Shown: piece by piece, positions 1 through 8,943 of the stretch
Numbering within the stretch: the first letter of the stretch is position 1
Layout: each line of letters opens with the position of its first letter
NCBI RefSeq assembly: GCF_000423005.1
Contig: NZ_AUHD01000008.1
Coordinates: 62,001 to 126,000, forward strand
Direction of reading: 5' to 3'
Length of the DNA stretch: 64,000 nt
Source of the DNA: Gelidibacter mesophilus DSM 14095
GTDB taxonomy: Bacteria > Bacteroidota > Bacteroidia > Flavobacteriales > Flavobacteriaceae
The notes under the pieces: generated by a model
The model's database searches: none
The model's input: only the letters and a program-made list of their open reading frames with translations
Told to the model about the DNA's origin: nothing
Program-made: the position numbers and the translations under genes

Positions 1-30
1 TTCTTCCGTCTCCCGTCTCCCGTCATCCAT

Positions 31-2130
31 CTACTTCAAGAGCTGAAATGCAATCAATGCTACAATATACGCAAAAGCGCTCATGATTACAAGCTGCCAT
101 ATGGGCCATTTCCATGAATTGGTTTCACGCTGCACAATGGCTAAAGTACTCATACACTGCATCGCAAAGGCATAAAATAGCAACAACGAAATACCTGAAG
201 CAAAATTAAACAAGGGGCCTCCCAAAATAGGATTCACCTCTCCTGCCATTCTGTTTTTAATGGTTTCTTCATCATCACTGCCTACACTGTATATGGTGGC
301 CAAGGTGCCAACAAACACCTCACGGGCAGCGAAAGAACTCACAAGTGCAATACCAATTTTCCAATCATAACCCAACGGTCTGATGGCAGGTTCAATAGCA
401 TGACCTGTAATCCCCAAAAAGGAATGCTCTAATTTCTGTGAAGCCACGTGTTCGTGCAACTCTTCATCGCTAAGGTTTTGATCAGCATATTCCTTCTTGA
501 CAATTTCTTCAGCGTTATTGAAACCATCACCAGGACCATACGAGGCTAAAAACCATAGGATAATGGAAATTGCCAATATGATTTTTCCTGCACCAAAAAC
601 GAAAGCTTTGGTTTTTTCAATCACAGTTAAAACCACATTTTTGAGTAATGGTAACTTATAATTTGGCATTTCAACCACAAAGAAAGTCTTAGATTTGTAC
701 TTAAGAATCTTATTCAAAATCATAGCCGATCCCAAAGCCGCACCAAATCCAATAAGATATAAAAGCATCAAGGTCATTGCTTGATAGCCCAAACCTAGAA
801 AACGTCCGTCCGGAATGACCAAGGAAATGATAATCAAATACACAGGCAACCTTGCGGAACAGGTTGTAAATGGTGTGACCAAAATGGTAATTAAACGCTC
901 TTTCCAACTTTCAATATTTCTCGTGGCCATAATTGCTGGAATGGCACAGGCAGTTCCAGAAATTAAAGGCACCACACTTTTTCCGCTTAATCCAAAACGC
1001 CGCATCCCGCGATCCATTAAAAAGACTACACGGCTCATATATCCACTTTCTTCAAGCACTGAAATAAACAGGAACAAGAAGGCAATTTGAGGTATAAAAA
1101 TGACTATTCCTCCCAATCCTGGAATGATTCCTTCAGACAACAAATTAGTAAAGGTTCCTGCAGGAAGCGCATTTTTGGTCCATTCGCTCAAAGATGCAAA
1201 TGTAGAATCGATAAAATCCATTGGCACGCTGGACCAATCATAAATGGCTTGAAAAATGGTCAATAAAATGAGAAAGAAAATCACATAACCCCAAATTTTA
1301 TGGGTCAAAATCCGATCTAACCTGATACGAAGATCTTTGGCAGTACTTAAATCGATAACTTGACCTTTTTTAAGCGTATCGTTTATAAATTGATAGCGCT
1401 TAATGGTTTCCTTTTGCTGAAGACGTTTTAAATCGGCCTTACTTTTGATCTTAAAACTGGCAACGCCTTCAATTTCATTTCTATCGACCTTTCCAAAATT
1501 AACATCTTGTGTAATAACGAGCCAAAGTTTATACAACAATTGATTAGGGAAAACGCTGGCCAAATTATCAAAATACTCCTTATCAATTTCAAAAGCATTC
1601 ATGCATGGTGTTGTGGATAATTCCCGATAATTGGTTATTAATTCCTTCAATTCATCAATCCCCGTATTTTTTCTGGTACTAACTAAGGCAATTTTGGTGT
1701 TCAGTTGTTTTTCTAAATGCGGAATATCTAAAGTAATACCCTTATAACTCATTCTATCCGCCATGTTGATGGCCAAAATGGTAGGGATTTCTAAATCTTT
1801 AATTTGGGTAAAGAGGAGTAAATTTCGCTTCAGATTTTCAACATCACTTACTACAACCGCAACATCTGGAAAATCCTTGTCGTTTTTGTTAAGTAGCAAT
1901 TCTATTACCACGTTTTCATCTAAAGATGAGGCGTTCAAACTGTAAGTACCCGGTAAATCAATGATATGCGCTTTTACGCCACGTTCCAATTTACAGATGC
2001 CCTCCTTTTTCTCAACGGTAATTCCTGGATAGTTCCCCACTTTTTGGTTCAACCCGGTGAGTGCGTTAAAAACTGAGGTTTTACCTGTATTTGGATTTCC
2101 TATTAAGGCAACATTAATCTGTTTACTCAT
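31..2130 (-). CDS. feoB: Ferrous iron transport protein B
   Basis: Inner-membrane Fe(II) permease of 699 aa. The N-terminal GTPase domain shows the P-loop GNPNTGKTS at about residues 11-19, the switch motif DLPGTYS near 58-64, and INMAD, which matches the NKxD-type guanine-specificity motif of this family. After a linker come the hydrophobic gating segments from about residue 285 to the C-terminus, ending in a membrane helix. Length is typical of Bacteroidota FeoB. It directly follows feoA (the feoA stop abuts the feoB start), so the pair is one operon read leftward from a promoter near 2,390. FeoB imports Fe(II) in low-oxygen or reduced conditions and complements the ferric-siderophore loci further along the window. 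Confidence 0.97.
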   Translation of the reverse strand: MSKQINVALIGNPNTGKTSVFNALTGLNQKVGNYPGITVEKKEGICKLERGVKAHIIDLPGTYSLNASSLDENVVIELLLNKNDKDFPDVAVVVSDVENLKRNLLLFTQIKDLEIPTILAINMADRMSYKGITLDIPHLEKQLNTKIALVSTRKNTGIDELKELITNYRELSTTPCMNAFEIDKEYFDNLASVFPNQLLYKLWLVITQDVNFGKVDRNEIEGVASFKIKSKADLKRLQQKETIKRYQFINDTLKKGQVIDLSTAKDLRIRLDRILTHKIWGYVIFFLILLTIFQAIYDWSSVPMDFIDSTFASLSEWTKNALPAGTFTNLLSEGIIPGLGGIVIFIPQIAFLFLFISVLEESGYMSRVVFLMDRGMRRFGLSGKSVVPLISGTACAIPAIMATRNIESWKERLITILVTPFTTCSARLPVYLIIISLVIPDGRFLGLGYQAMTLMLLYLIGFGAALGSAMILNKILKYKSKTFFVVEMPNYKLPLLKNVVLTVIEKTKAFVFGAGKIILAISIILWFLASYGPGDGFNNAEEIVKKEYADQNLSDEELHEHVASQKLEHSFLGITGHAIEPAIRPLGYDWKIGIALVSSFAAREVFVGTLATIYSVGSDDEETIKNRMAGEVNPILGGPLFNFASGISLLLFYAFAMQCMSTLAIVQRETNSWKWPIWQLVIMSAFAYIVALIAFQLLK

Positions 2131-2358
2131 TTATAAGATCTCTATTAAAATGTGAAGTGCAGTCTCCTTTCTAATGGCTAAATGGGTGCCATTGATGTTG
2201 AGATACATGGGATCAGAAAAATACGCAACCTGTACAAGCTCTACATAATTACCTGGCAAACAGCCCATTTCCAAAAGTTTCAATGGAATGTAAATCGATG
2301 AAACGTCAGTAATGATACCGCGTTGCCCTTTCTTTAAATGTGCGACTGTAACTTGCAA
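2131..2358 (-). CDS. feoA: Ferrous iron transport protein A
   Basis: Small cytosolic SH3-like FeoA of 75 aa. Visible family features are an MGCLPG turn around residues 31-36 and a C-terminal strand pattern (LAIRKETALHI) like that found in FeoA and DtxR C-terminal domains. FeoA binds FeoB and supports its transport activity. It is the first gene of a feoAB operon with no gap before feoB. Its leader carries the 21-bp box at 2,360-2,380 that recurs at the two TonB-receptor promoters, which suggests iron-responsive control. Confidence 0.95.
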   Translation of the reverse strand: MQVTVAHLKKGQRGIITDVSSIYIPLKLLEMGCLPGNYVELVQVAYFSDPMYLNINGTHLAIRKETALHILIEIL

Positions 2359-2359
2359 G

Positions 2360-2380
2360 CTTATTTAGATTGATTTTAAA
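2360..2380 (-). promoter_or_regulatory. Candidate iron-responsive operator at feoA
   Basis: A 21-bp partly palindromic AT-rich box (core AATCAATCT on the minus strand) sits between the -7 element and the feoA start, overlapping the expected transcription start. By eye it matches a box upstream of the TonB receptor at 48,419 in about 18 of 21 positions and one upstream of the receptor at 37,114 in about 17 of 21. The binding protein (Fur- or DtxR-like) is inferred only. Confidence 0.45.
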
Positions 2381-2384
2381 GAAG

Positions 2385-2415
2385 CAAAAGTAAGCGAAAT
2401 TAATTTTAGGTTCAA
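2385..2415 (-). promoter_or_regulatory. feoAB promoter (TTG-N20-TACTTTTG)
   Basis: On the minus strand a TTG at 2,415-2,413 is followed after 20 bp by TACTTTTG at 2,392-2,385, matching the Bacteroidota TTG / TAnnTTTG promoter pattern. Transcription would start near 2,378 and lead straight into feoA. Confidence 0.6.
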
Positions 2416-2653
2416 AATTTAGAGGATAAAGTTTAGGAATCGAAGTTTGGAGCGTGTAGAGAGGGATTAGGAATCTGGCATTAGGGATTTAGGGTAATTT
2501 TGTGGAAAATGATTGTGAGTTTAAAAATTTTGAATACGGTCAGGCCCAAACCTTAATATTCGCTATGTATTATTCGCTATTAAAGGTTAAAACTTAGAGC
2601 TTCTAAAGGTTTCTTGAATCGTAAATCATCAATTAAAAATCGTAATCATCAAC

Positions 2654-3322
2654 CTACCCCTCTCCCTTAAGCACTTTAATATCCTCTAACAATTTTTCAA
2701 TATCATCAGGTTCAGTGCCATCATAATACCCACGGATTTGTCGCTTTTTATCAATCAACATAAAATTTTCAGTATGGATCATATCATATTGATCACCATT
2801 ACCGTCAGTTTTGACTGCTAAATAACTTTTTCTGGCCAGTTCATAGATCTGTTTTTTATCGCCTGTAACTAAATTCCACTTTTCATCATTCACTCCTTTT
2901 TCGATCGCATAACGCTTTAATTGCGCTACATCATCAATACCTGGAGTTACCGAATAGGACAGCAACATAACATCATCATCCTTTGAAGTTGCTTTTTGGA
3001 TTTGAACCATATGATCGGTCATGATCGGGCAAATGGTTTGGCAAGTTGTAAAAAAGAAATCCGCCACATAAATTTTATCCTCATAATTTTGCTGCGTAAC
3101 CGTCTCACCATTTTGATTGATCAGGCTAAAATCTGCAATCTTATGATATTTGCTTTGGTATTGGAGGGTACTATCCACCATCTCAAAATTCACCATGGAC
3201 GGTTGATAAACGGGCAGTACTTTTTTAGGAGTCAGCACATTATACATTATAGTCACAATGATTGCAGACAAGAAGAACAGAAAGATGGCGAAAAACTTAT
3301 ATTCTTTAAAAAAAGATAACAT
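2654..3322 (-). CDS. SCO1/SenC family copper chaperone / thiol-redox protein
   Basis: Membrane-anchored thioredoxin-fold SCO protein, about 222 aa from the ATG at 3,322. One N-terminal membrane segment follows a short basic stretch. The copper-binding CxxxC is visible as TCQTIC in DFFFTTCQTICPIM, and the distal histidine lies in MIHTENFMLIDK. SCO proteins deliver copper to, or reduce, the CuA site of cytochrome c oxidase in the periplasm. An upstream in-frame TTG start at 3,364 is rejected because that TTG is the end of a TATTTTTG promoter element (3,362-3,369, minus strand). It is divergent from the M1 peptidase gene. No oxidase genes are visible nearby. Confidence 0.9.
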   Translation of the reverse strand: MLSFFKEYKFFAIFLFFLSAIIVTIMYNVLTPKKVLPVYQPSMVNFEMVDSTLQYQSKYHKIADFSLINQNGETVTQQNYEDKIYVADFFFTTCQTICPIMTDHMVQIQKATSKDDDVMLLSYSVTPGIDDVAQLKRYAIEKGVNDEKWNLVTGDKKQIYELARKSYLAVKTDGNGDQYDMIHTENFMLIDKKRQIRGYYDGTEPDDIEKLLEDIKVLKGEG

Positions 3323-3361
3323 TATAAAGTAATTTTGAAGATGTTTGATAAGATTTGTATG

Positions 3362-3369
3362 CAAAAATA
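3362..3369 (-). promoter_or_regulatory. -7 promoter element of the SCO gene
   Basis: TATTTTTG on the minus strand fits the flavobacterial TAnnTTTG -7 element and lies about 40 bp upstream of the ATG at 3,322. No well-spaced TTG -33 element is obvious. Confidence 0.4.
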
Positions 3370-3417
3370 CAATAGATAAGCTTCAAAAGCGCTATTTTTA
3401 ATCCAAAATTGCGCTTT

Positions 3418-5349
3418 ATGAAAAAGGTTCTGCTTTCAGTTTTTTTACCGATTTTTTCGTTGTTATCTGCGCAAGACCATCAAATGAACACCCTTCAAGA
3501 AGCAGAGGCGAAATCGGCTTTGAGCCGAATGCAATTTCAATCCAATGCCAATACTGGTAATTATGATGTAAAATATCACCGTCTTGAACTTGAGGTAAAT
3601 CCGTCAGTGGCGCAAATTTCAGGACATGTCACCACTTATTTTGAAGCAAAGTCGCCACTAGATCAAATTACTTTTGATTTATCTGCTAACATGATTGTGT
3701 CTCAAGTGTTACAACGTGGAAATCCGCTAGAATTTGCACAAAATAATACTGATGAAGTGGTCATTAAATTACCTCAACAACAGAATATAGGTGTTTTAGA
3801 TTCCTTGACCATCACCTATTCCGGGAATCCCGTAAGTTCTGGTTTCGGATCTTTTGAAGTCAATACCCATAATGGAAATCCTATATTATGGACCCTTTCC
3901 GAACCTTATGGCGCAAAAGGTTGGTGGCCGTGTAAACAAGATTTGATCGATAAAATTGATAGTATTGATGTGTACCTTACAACCCCTATTAACAACCCTA
4001 ATGGCGATACGTATGTGGCCGTTTCAAATGGTCTTGAACAATCACAGGTAAATATTGGCAGCAGTAAAACCACTCATTTTAGACATAATTATCCTATTCC
4101 GGCATATTTGGTAGCCATTGCAGTCACGAATTACGCCGTGTATGCTGATACTGTTCCTAATAATGGTAATCCCTTTGAGATTATCAATTATGTTTATCCA
4201 GAAAATTTAGCAACCATACAAACGCAAACACCAGTTACCGTAGCAATCATGAATCTATACTCAAGCTTATTTGGTGAATATCCCTATGCAGATGAAAAAT
4301 ATGGTCATGCGCAATTTGGTTGGGGTGGCGGGATGGAACATACGACCGTTTCGTTTATGGGCAGTTTTGGGCGGAATTTAATTGCTCACGAACTGGGCCA
4401 TCAATGGTTTGGCAATAAAGTGACCTGTGGCAGTTGGAAAGACATTTGGCTTAATGAAGGATTTGCCACGTACATGTCAGGACTCGTAATTGAAAATTTA
4501 GATGGGAATGCACAATTTAAAAATTGGAAGAAGCAAACTATAGCTTCAGTTACCTCATACCCTGATGGCTCAGTCTACCTAACAGATGCCGATACCTTGA
4601 ATGTCAATAGAGTCTTCAATCAGCGTTTATCCTACAATAAAGCGGCCATGGTTTTGCATATGCTCAGAAAAAAACTGGGCGATAGTGAATTTTTTAAAGG
4701 TCTTCAAAATTATCTCAATAATCCTGCGCACGCCTATGGTTATGCAAAATCAGAAGATTTTATCACTCTTATGGAAGCTAGCAGCAATCAGAATTTATCT
4801 GAGTTTTTTAAAGATTGGCTCTTTGGCCAAGGCTACCCCTCCTATACCTTGGAGTGGCATCAACCCAATCCCACACAAATAACAATTAATCTTACCCAAA
4901 CCCAAAGTCACACCTCCGTATCTTTTTTTGAAGCGAATGTTCCTGTGAGACTCATCGGCACTTCGGGAAAAACATTAGATCTACTATTAGACCATAACAA
5001 CAATCAGGAAAGCTTTACCAAAAAGGTGTCTTTTCCGGTTACTGAAGTGCTCATCAATCCGGACTTTGATATTATTTCAAAAGATAATGTGGTCCTATCT
5101 ACTTCCGATCAAAACATTTTAGATACGGAAATTTTACTCTATCCCAATCCAACTTCACGAAGTTTTAGTATAAAAAAATCAGAGTCTTTCACTATCGATT
5201 GCATTAAGGTTTACAATTTGATTGGCCAACTCCTCTATTCTTCAGGATGGACGCCTCATATTGACCTGACTTCTTTTTCATCTGGTTTGATTTTTGTAGA
5301 ACTCCAAACCAACCTTGGCAACATTACCAAAATGCTGTTAAAAAACTAG
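3418..5349 (+). CDS. M1 family aminopeptidase with type IX secretion sorting domain
   Basis: Secreted zinc metallopeptidase, about 643 aa from the ATG at 3,418; the upstream TTG at 3,409 adds only three residues. A signal peptide ends near LLSAQ. The exopeptidase motif is seen as GGGMEH, and the zinc site as HELGHQWFG followed by NEGFATY, which supplies the third zinc ligand. The final roughly 75 residues (ILLYPNPTSRSFSIKK ... KMLLKN) have the YPNP start and beta-rich pattern of a Por/type A sorting domain, so export by the type IX system to the cell surface or medium is expected. It likely removes N-terminal residues from extracellular peptides. Confidence 0.93.
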   Translation: MKKVLLSVFLPIFSLLSAQDHQMNTLQEAEAKSALSRMQFQSNANTGNYDVKYHRLELEVNPSVAQISGHVTTYFEAKSPLDQITFDLSANMIVSQVLQRGNPLEFAQNNTDEVVIKLPQQQNIGVLDSLTITYSGNPVSSGFGSFEVNTHNGNPILWTLSEPYGAKGWWPCKQDLIDKIDSIDVYLTTPINNPNGDTYVAVSNGLEQSQVNIGSSKTTHFRHNYPIPAYLVAIAVTNYAVYADTVPNNGNPFEIINYVYPENLATIQTQTPVTVAIMNLYSSLFGEYPYADEKYGHAQFGWGGGMEHTTVSFMGSFGRNLIAHELGHQWFGNKVTCGSWKDIWLNEGFATYMSGLVIENLDGNAQFKNWKKQTIASVTSYPDGSVYLTDADTLNVNRVFNQRLSYNKAAMVLHMLRKKLGDSEFFKGLQNYLNNPAHAYGYAKSEDFITLMEASSNQNLSEFFKDWLFGQGYPSYTLEWHQPNPTQITINLTQTQSHTSVSFFEANVPVRLIGTSGKTLDLLLDHNNNQESFTKKVSFPVTEVLINPDFDIISKDNVVLSTSDQNILDTEILLYPNPTSRSFSIKKSESFTIDCIKVYNLIGQLLYSSGWTPHIDLTSFSSGLIFVELQTNLGNITKMLLKN

Positions 5350-5390
5350 CGAATAGAATCGTTTATGTTTTCTAAATGGGGTTAAAAGAC

Positions 5391-5398
5391 TACTTTTG
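5391..5398 (+). promoter_or_regulatory. -7 promoter element upstream of rseP
   Basis: TACTTTTG matches TAnnTTTG. The in-frame GTG at 5,396 overlaps this element, so that GTG is unlikely to be the start of the downstream gene. Confidence 0.45.
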
Positions 5399-5428
5399 TG
5401 CCTTATAATTTTTTTTGAAAAGAGATCA

Positions 5429-6775
5429 ATGGAGTTTGTAATTAAAATTTCTCAATTTTTATTGAGTTTATCCCTACTTATCGTGTTGCACGAACTAGGG
5501 CATTTTATACCCGCAAGATTATTTAAGACACGTGTAGAAAAATTCTATCTGTTTTTTGATATCAAATACAGCTTGTTTAAGAAAAAAATAGGCGATACGG
5601 TCTATGGAATTGGATGGCTACCACTTGGTGGCTATGTCAAAATAGCAGGAATGATTGATGAAAGCATGGATAAGGAACAAATGGCATTACCGCCACAACC
5701 TTGGGAGTTTCGTGCTAAACCAGCCTGGCAACGTTTGATTATCATGTTGGGTGGAGTGACGGTCAATTTTCTATTGGCTATTGTTATTTATATTGGAATG
5801 AGTTACTATTATGGTGACGAGATTTTACCAAACAAAAACATTCCTGATGGCGTACTTATCGAAAGCACCGTATTAAACGATGCTGGAATTAAAACCGGCG
5901 ATAAAATCGTTGCTGTGGATGACTTTGTAATTGAGGATTTCATGCAAATTTACGAGCATATCCTATTTGGCCAGCAAGTGACCATTGAACGCGACGGCGT
6001 GCAATCCAAGATTGAGCTGCCTCAAGATTTTCTTTCCCAAATCAGTGATGCCAAAGAAAAAAGGTTTGTGAGTTTAAGAATGCCTTTTATCATCAATGAA
6101 GTTCCTGACTCTTCTTTTAATAAGTCGGCAGGACTTAAAAAAGGTGACATCATTACTGCTTTTGGGGATACTCAAACCAAATACACAGACGAAGTGATAA
6201 CCGCTTTAGATCACTATAAAGGACAGGTTGTGACTGCGACAGTTTTAAGAGACAAGAATACATTTACCACGCCTTTAACTATTAATGAAGATGGTAAGTT
6301 AGGTTTAGTGTATCTAACGGGCGCAACTCCTAAAACTTTGGGTGAGTTAGGCTACTATAAATTTGAAATAAAAAAATATGGCTTTTTGGAAGCCATCCCG
6401 GTAGGATTGGTCAAAACCAAAGACAAAGTATTGTCTTATTTCAAACAATTCAAAGCCATCTTTACACCGAGCACAGGCGCCTACAAAGAAGTTGGTGGTT
6501 TTAAAGCCATTTATGATGTGTTTCCAAGTGTTTGGAGCTGGGAATATTTTTGGAGCATTACAGCGTTCCTTTCCATTATGTTGGGGGTATTAAATTTATT
6601 ACCAATCCCGGCATTAGATGGTGGTCACGTGACTTTTTTACTCTATGAAATAATTTCAGGACGTAAGCCAACCGAAAAGTTTTTGGAGGGCGCTCAAGTA
6701 GTTGGGTTCGTGATTCTCATCATGTTAGTATTGTTCGCCAATGGGAATGATATTTTTAAAGCAATAACCGATTAA
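5429..6775 (+). CDS. rseP: RseP-like site-2 zinc metalloprotease (M50)
   Basis: Polytopic inner-membrane intramembrane protease, 448 aa from the ATG at 5,429. The first helix carries the zinc motif HELGH (around residues 21-25) and the last part carries LPIPALDGGH, the LDG motif giving the third zinc ligand. Between them lie periplasmic PDZ-like regions (DAGIKTGDKIVAVDD and KSAGLKKGDIITAFG). Family members cut anti-sigma factors or clear signal peptide remnants in the membrane. The longer frame starting at GTG 5,396 is rejected because that codon is part of a promoter element. It stands alone between the M1 peptidase and tRNA-Asn; no anti-sigma partner is nearby. Confidence 0.93.
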   Translation: MEFVIKISQFLLSLSLLIVLHELGHFIPARLFKTRVEKFYLFFDIKYSLFKKKIGDTVYGIGWLPLGGYVKIAGMIDESMDKEQMALPPQPWEFRAKPAWQRLIIMLGGVTVNFLLAIVIYIGMSYYYGDEILPNKNIPDGVLIESTVLNDAGIKTGDKIVAVDDFVIEDFMQIYEHILFGQQVTIERDGVQSKIELPQDFLSQISDAKEKRFVSLRMPFIINEVPDSSFNKSAGLKKGDIITAFGDTQTKYTDEVITALDHYKGQVVTATVLRDKNTFTTPLTINEDGKLGLVYLTGATPKTLGELGYYKFEIKKYGFLEAIPVGLVKTKDKVLSYFKQFKAIFTPSTGAYKEVGGFKAIYDVFPSVWSWEYFWSITAFLSIMLGVLNLLPIPALDGGHVTFLLYEIISGRKPTEKFLEGAQVVGFVILIMLVLFANGNDIFKAITD

Positions 6776-6791
6776 AAATTTTTGAAAATAG

Positions 6792-6823
6792 TTTTGTTCA
6801 ATTCAAAAATAACAATATATTTG
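6792..6823 (+). promoter_or_regulatory. Promoter of tRNA-Asn
   Basis: TTTTG at 6,792-6,796 is followed after 19 bp by TATATTTG at 6,816-6,823, a close match to the TTG / TAnnTTTG promoter. It predicts a leader of roughly 135 nt before the tRNA. Confidence 0.6.
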
Positions 6824-6966
6824 CATCCTCAAAATAGGGTTTTAAACCCTTCGCTTTTAAAAATCTCGAGAGATATAGGGATGTGAAAGCCACGAGAAAC
6901 GTTCTTTAAGAAAAAAGCAAAAGTTTTATCGAATATACGAAAAGCTTAAAAATACATAATTAACCT

Positions 6967-7040
6967 TCCTCTTTAGCTCAGTTGGTTAGAGCATCTGACT
7001 GTTAATCAGAGGGTCCTTGGTTCGAGCCCAAGAAGAGGAG
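6967..7040 (+). tRNA. tRNA-Asn (GUU)
   Basis: A 74-nt cloverleaf. The acceptor stem is TCCTCTT (6,967-6,973) paired with AAGAGGA (7,033-7,039), with discriminator G at 7,040. The anticodon stem CTGAC/GTCAG-type arm holds the loop with GTT, giving asparagine. The T arm is CTTGG-TTCGAGC-CCAAG with the conserved T-loop A58 present. CCA is not encoded. Its 3' half is the left attachment site of the 39.75-kb element, so the functional 3' end is supplied by the element. Confidence 0.97.
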
Positions 7041-7041
7041 C
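6999..7041. repeat. Left attachment site (attL) in tRNA-Asn
   Basis: 43 bp from the anticodon loop to one base past the tRNA. It is repeated at 46,752-46,794 with a single mismatch (A at 7,025, G at 46,778). Overlap with a tRNA 3' end is the usual target of tyrosine integrases. Confidence 0.92.
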
Positions 7042-7051
7042 GTAGTGAGAC

Positions 7052-7087
7052 AAAGCCATTCAAAAAATTGAGTGGCTTTTGTTTTTT
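7052..7087 (+). terminator. Terminator at the left end of the element
   Basis: Inverted repeat AAAGCCATTCAA / TTGAGTGGCTTT (one G-U pair, 4-base A loop) followed by a T-rich tract. It lies just after the tRNA and can end its transcript; the same hairpin recurs at about 27,896-27,929. Confidence 0.6.
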
Positions 7088-7092
7088 ACACC

Positions 7093-7112
7093 TGTACAAC
7101 ATCTGTACAACA
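7093..7112. repeat. Paired TGTACAACA repeats, left end
   Basis: TGTACAACA at 7,093-7,101 and 7,104-7,112, an 11-bp period. The same pair occurs at 27,935-27,954 and at 46,616-46,635 next to the integrase. Position and spacing suggest arm-type integrase binding sites. Confidence 0.6.
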
Positions 7113-7610
7113 ATTTGTCTTCTTTTGTTTTCATTTATTCTTATCTTTAAGATGTGGAACGATTAGGTGAGATATTTGCAAGTTGGCTGTATCAAAGTAG
7201 AAGAGAGCTAAAACTGTTGTGGTTAAAGCACGGCGCTTTGACTACCAATAGACTTTCTTTCTTGATAATCTGCATTTTCGGCATCCTGCCGCTGACCTGT
7301 TATTTTTTAATTTCAAGTATCAATTACTTGATAACACAAATTGTAGCAAGCTACATTTTCGTTTCGCTACTATTCTGTTTGTCCTTATTGCTCGTGATTA
7401 CTTGGTTCAAGTCCGAGGAACTATGCAAAAAAAATATTCAGGGTTTTTCTTTTTTGCAGTTACCCCCATCCAGTATTGATACTGTTTTTTTTGGTTTTGA
7501 TGCTAATGATGTCGAGAATCTTCTTAGGTTGAGCAACGGACTGCCCGCTGAGCAAAAAATCGTCATCAGGGAAATCCCGGATCAAGTCAAAAACTTGTGG
7601 GATTTTAAGA

Positions 7611-8564
7611 TTATGCAAAAATTGTAGTGAGTCTATATAGGAAGAATTCTACGTTCCTGACACCCCTGAACTGTGCTCTAAATGCTTTTATCTTGGCATT
7701 GAAAGATTCTGCTGAGGCATTGGTGCTTCTGTTATCAAAGTAGTTCAATATGTTTTGATAATGGATGGACATTGTTCTGGATATGGTGCTGAAGCTTTTG
7801 AATGCCGCCTGTCTGACTTTTTCGTCCCATTTTGCCAATCTTATAAGCGCCGATGTTTTGTCCTTTGTATTGTTGAATATCCAAGATAGGTTCTGACATA
7901 GTTTATATGCTTTTTCCAGATCGGGATAACGTTCAAAAAGTATTGCTGCTCTTTTAGATTGATTTTCAGTCCATTTACTACTTGGTTTATACAGTAGATA
8001 TCTGCTTCTAGCCAATAATTGTTTGAGCGAATCTTCATTGGGCAATAACTCTGGCGTGTATTTTATAGATTTGCTTCTGGCATTTTCTATGGCGTCATTT
8101 TCAGTATCGAGCGCTTCCCATCTGTGCTTGATCCTGATTTCCTGCAGTGCCTCCAATACCAGTTTCTGAACGTGGAAACGATCTATGACCAAGGTGGCTT
8201 CCGGGAAGGACCTTCTAACGATTAGCCCCATGTTCCCTGCCATATCCAAAGTGACCTCCTTGACCGTTCGTCTTTGCTTTAAAGGGATCTGTTGCAGTAT
8301 CCTTATCACATCCTCTGCCTTGGTACCCTTGACCATGGCTACTATAGCGCCCTTCTTTCCCTTGGCTCCTTTATTGGTTACTATGGTGTAGAGTTCGCCG
8401 TTGGAAAAGGCAGTCTCGTCGATTGAAAGATAGCTTCCCAGATTTTTTGGAAACAGGAGCCATTGCTTGGCATGCCCCTTTTGGTCCCAGGTCTTAAAAT
8501 CGCTCAGATAATCTTTGTACTGTCTCTGCAGGCTTCTGGGACTTACGCCATAAAATTGTGCCAC
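7611..8564 (-). CDS. ISL3/ISAon1-type transposase
   Basis: 317-aa DDE transposase. It begins with a short helix-turn-helix-like YGVSPRSLQRQYKDYL. The first acidic residue is in YLSIDETAFSNG, the second in VTLDMAGNMGLIVRRSFPEATLVIDRFHVQKLV, and the final glutamate in STNASAESFNAKIKAFR, the order seen in ISL3 transposases. It catalyses cut-and-paste movement of its IS. In this subgroup an upstream N-region protein is normally encoded in another frame; here that gene has a stop codon, so activity of the copy is doubtful although this frame is complete. Confidence 0.9.
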   Translation of the reverse strand: MAQFYGVSPRSLQRQYKDYLSDFKTWDQKGHAKQWLLFPKNLGSYLSIDETAFSNGELYTIVTNKGAKGKKGAIVAMVKGTKAEDVIRILQQIPLKQRRTVKEVTLDMAGNMGLIVRRSFPEATLVIDRFHVQKLVLEALQEIRIKHRWEALDTENDAIENARSKSIKYTPELLPNEDSLKQLLARSRYLLYKPSSKWTENQSKRAAILFERYPDLEKAYKLCQNLSWIFNNTKDKTSALIRLAKWDEKVRQAAFKSFSTISRTMSIHYQNILNYFDNRSTNASAESFNAKIKAFRAQFRGVRNVEFFLYRLTTIFA

Positions 8565-8586
8565 AACCGATGTGCTCGTAGCATTA

Positions 8587-8943
8587 TTACTGACGGATCT
8601 CTTTTAAAAAAGTAGCAAACTCACTAGTGATCCTAGTTCCTTTTGCTACCAACTCCCAATCTCTTGTGATTAATGCGCCTGTGTCCTGATCAACCTATCT
8701 GCGCCGTATGATGTGCAGAAAAACATTCTTGCCCCGTATGGGAAAATCTTGAACCGTAGCCTCTGGAAAGAAGCCCTTGGAATGGAGCTTCGTACTATCA
8801 TGTCCATCGGGAGCCTTGTTTTGCTCGGTAAAGTAAAAGTGGAGCTCTTCACCTTTGATCTCGTGCTTTTTTAAATCAAAATAGGAAACAAGAACTTCGG
8901 GAAGCAATAAATTCGCTATGGATAATAATGAATCTGAAAGCAT
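8587..8943 (-). pseudogene. ISAon1-type transposase N-region protein, amber-interrupted
   Basis: Reads as an N-region protein of about 118 codons (MLSDSLLSIANLLLPE ... FPIRGKNVFLHIIRRR) but codon 83 (8,697-8,695) is TAG. In related N-region proteins I would expect a tryptophan there, one base away from TAG. Past the stop the frame continues sensibly (VDQDTGALITRDWELVAKGTR ... EFATFLKEIRQ) to a TAA at 8,589-8,587, 22 bp before the transposase start in a different frame. The N-region normally supplies DNA recognition, so the nonsense codon probably inactivates this IS. Confidence 0.8.
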
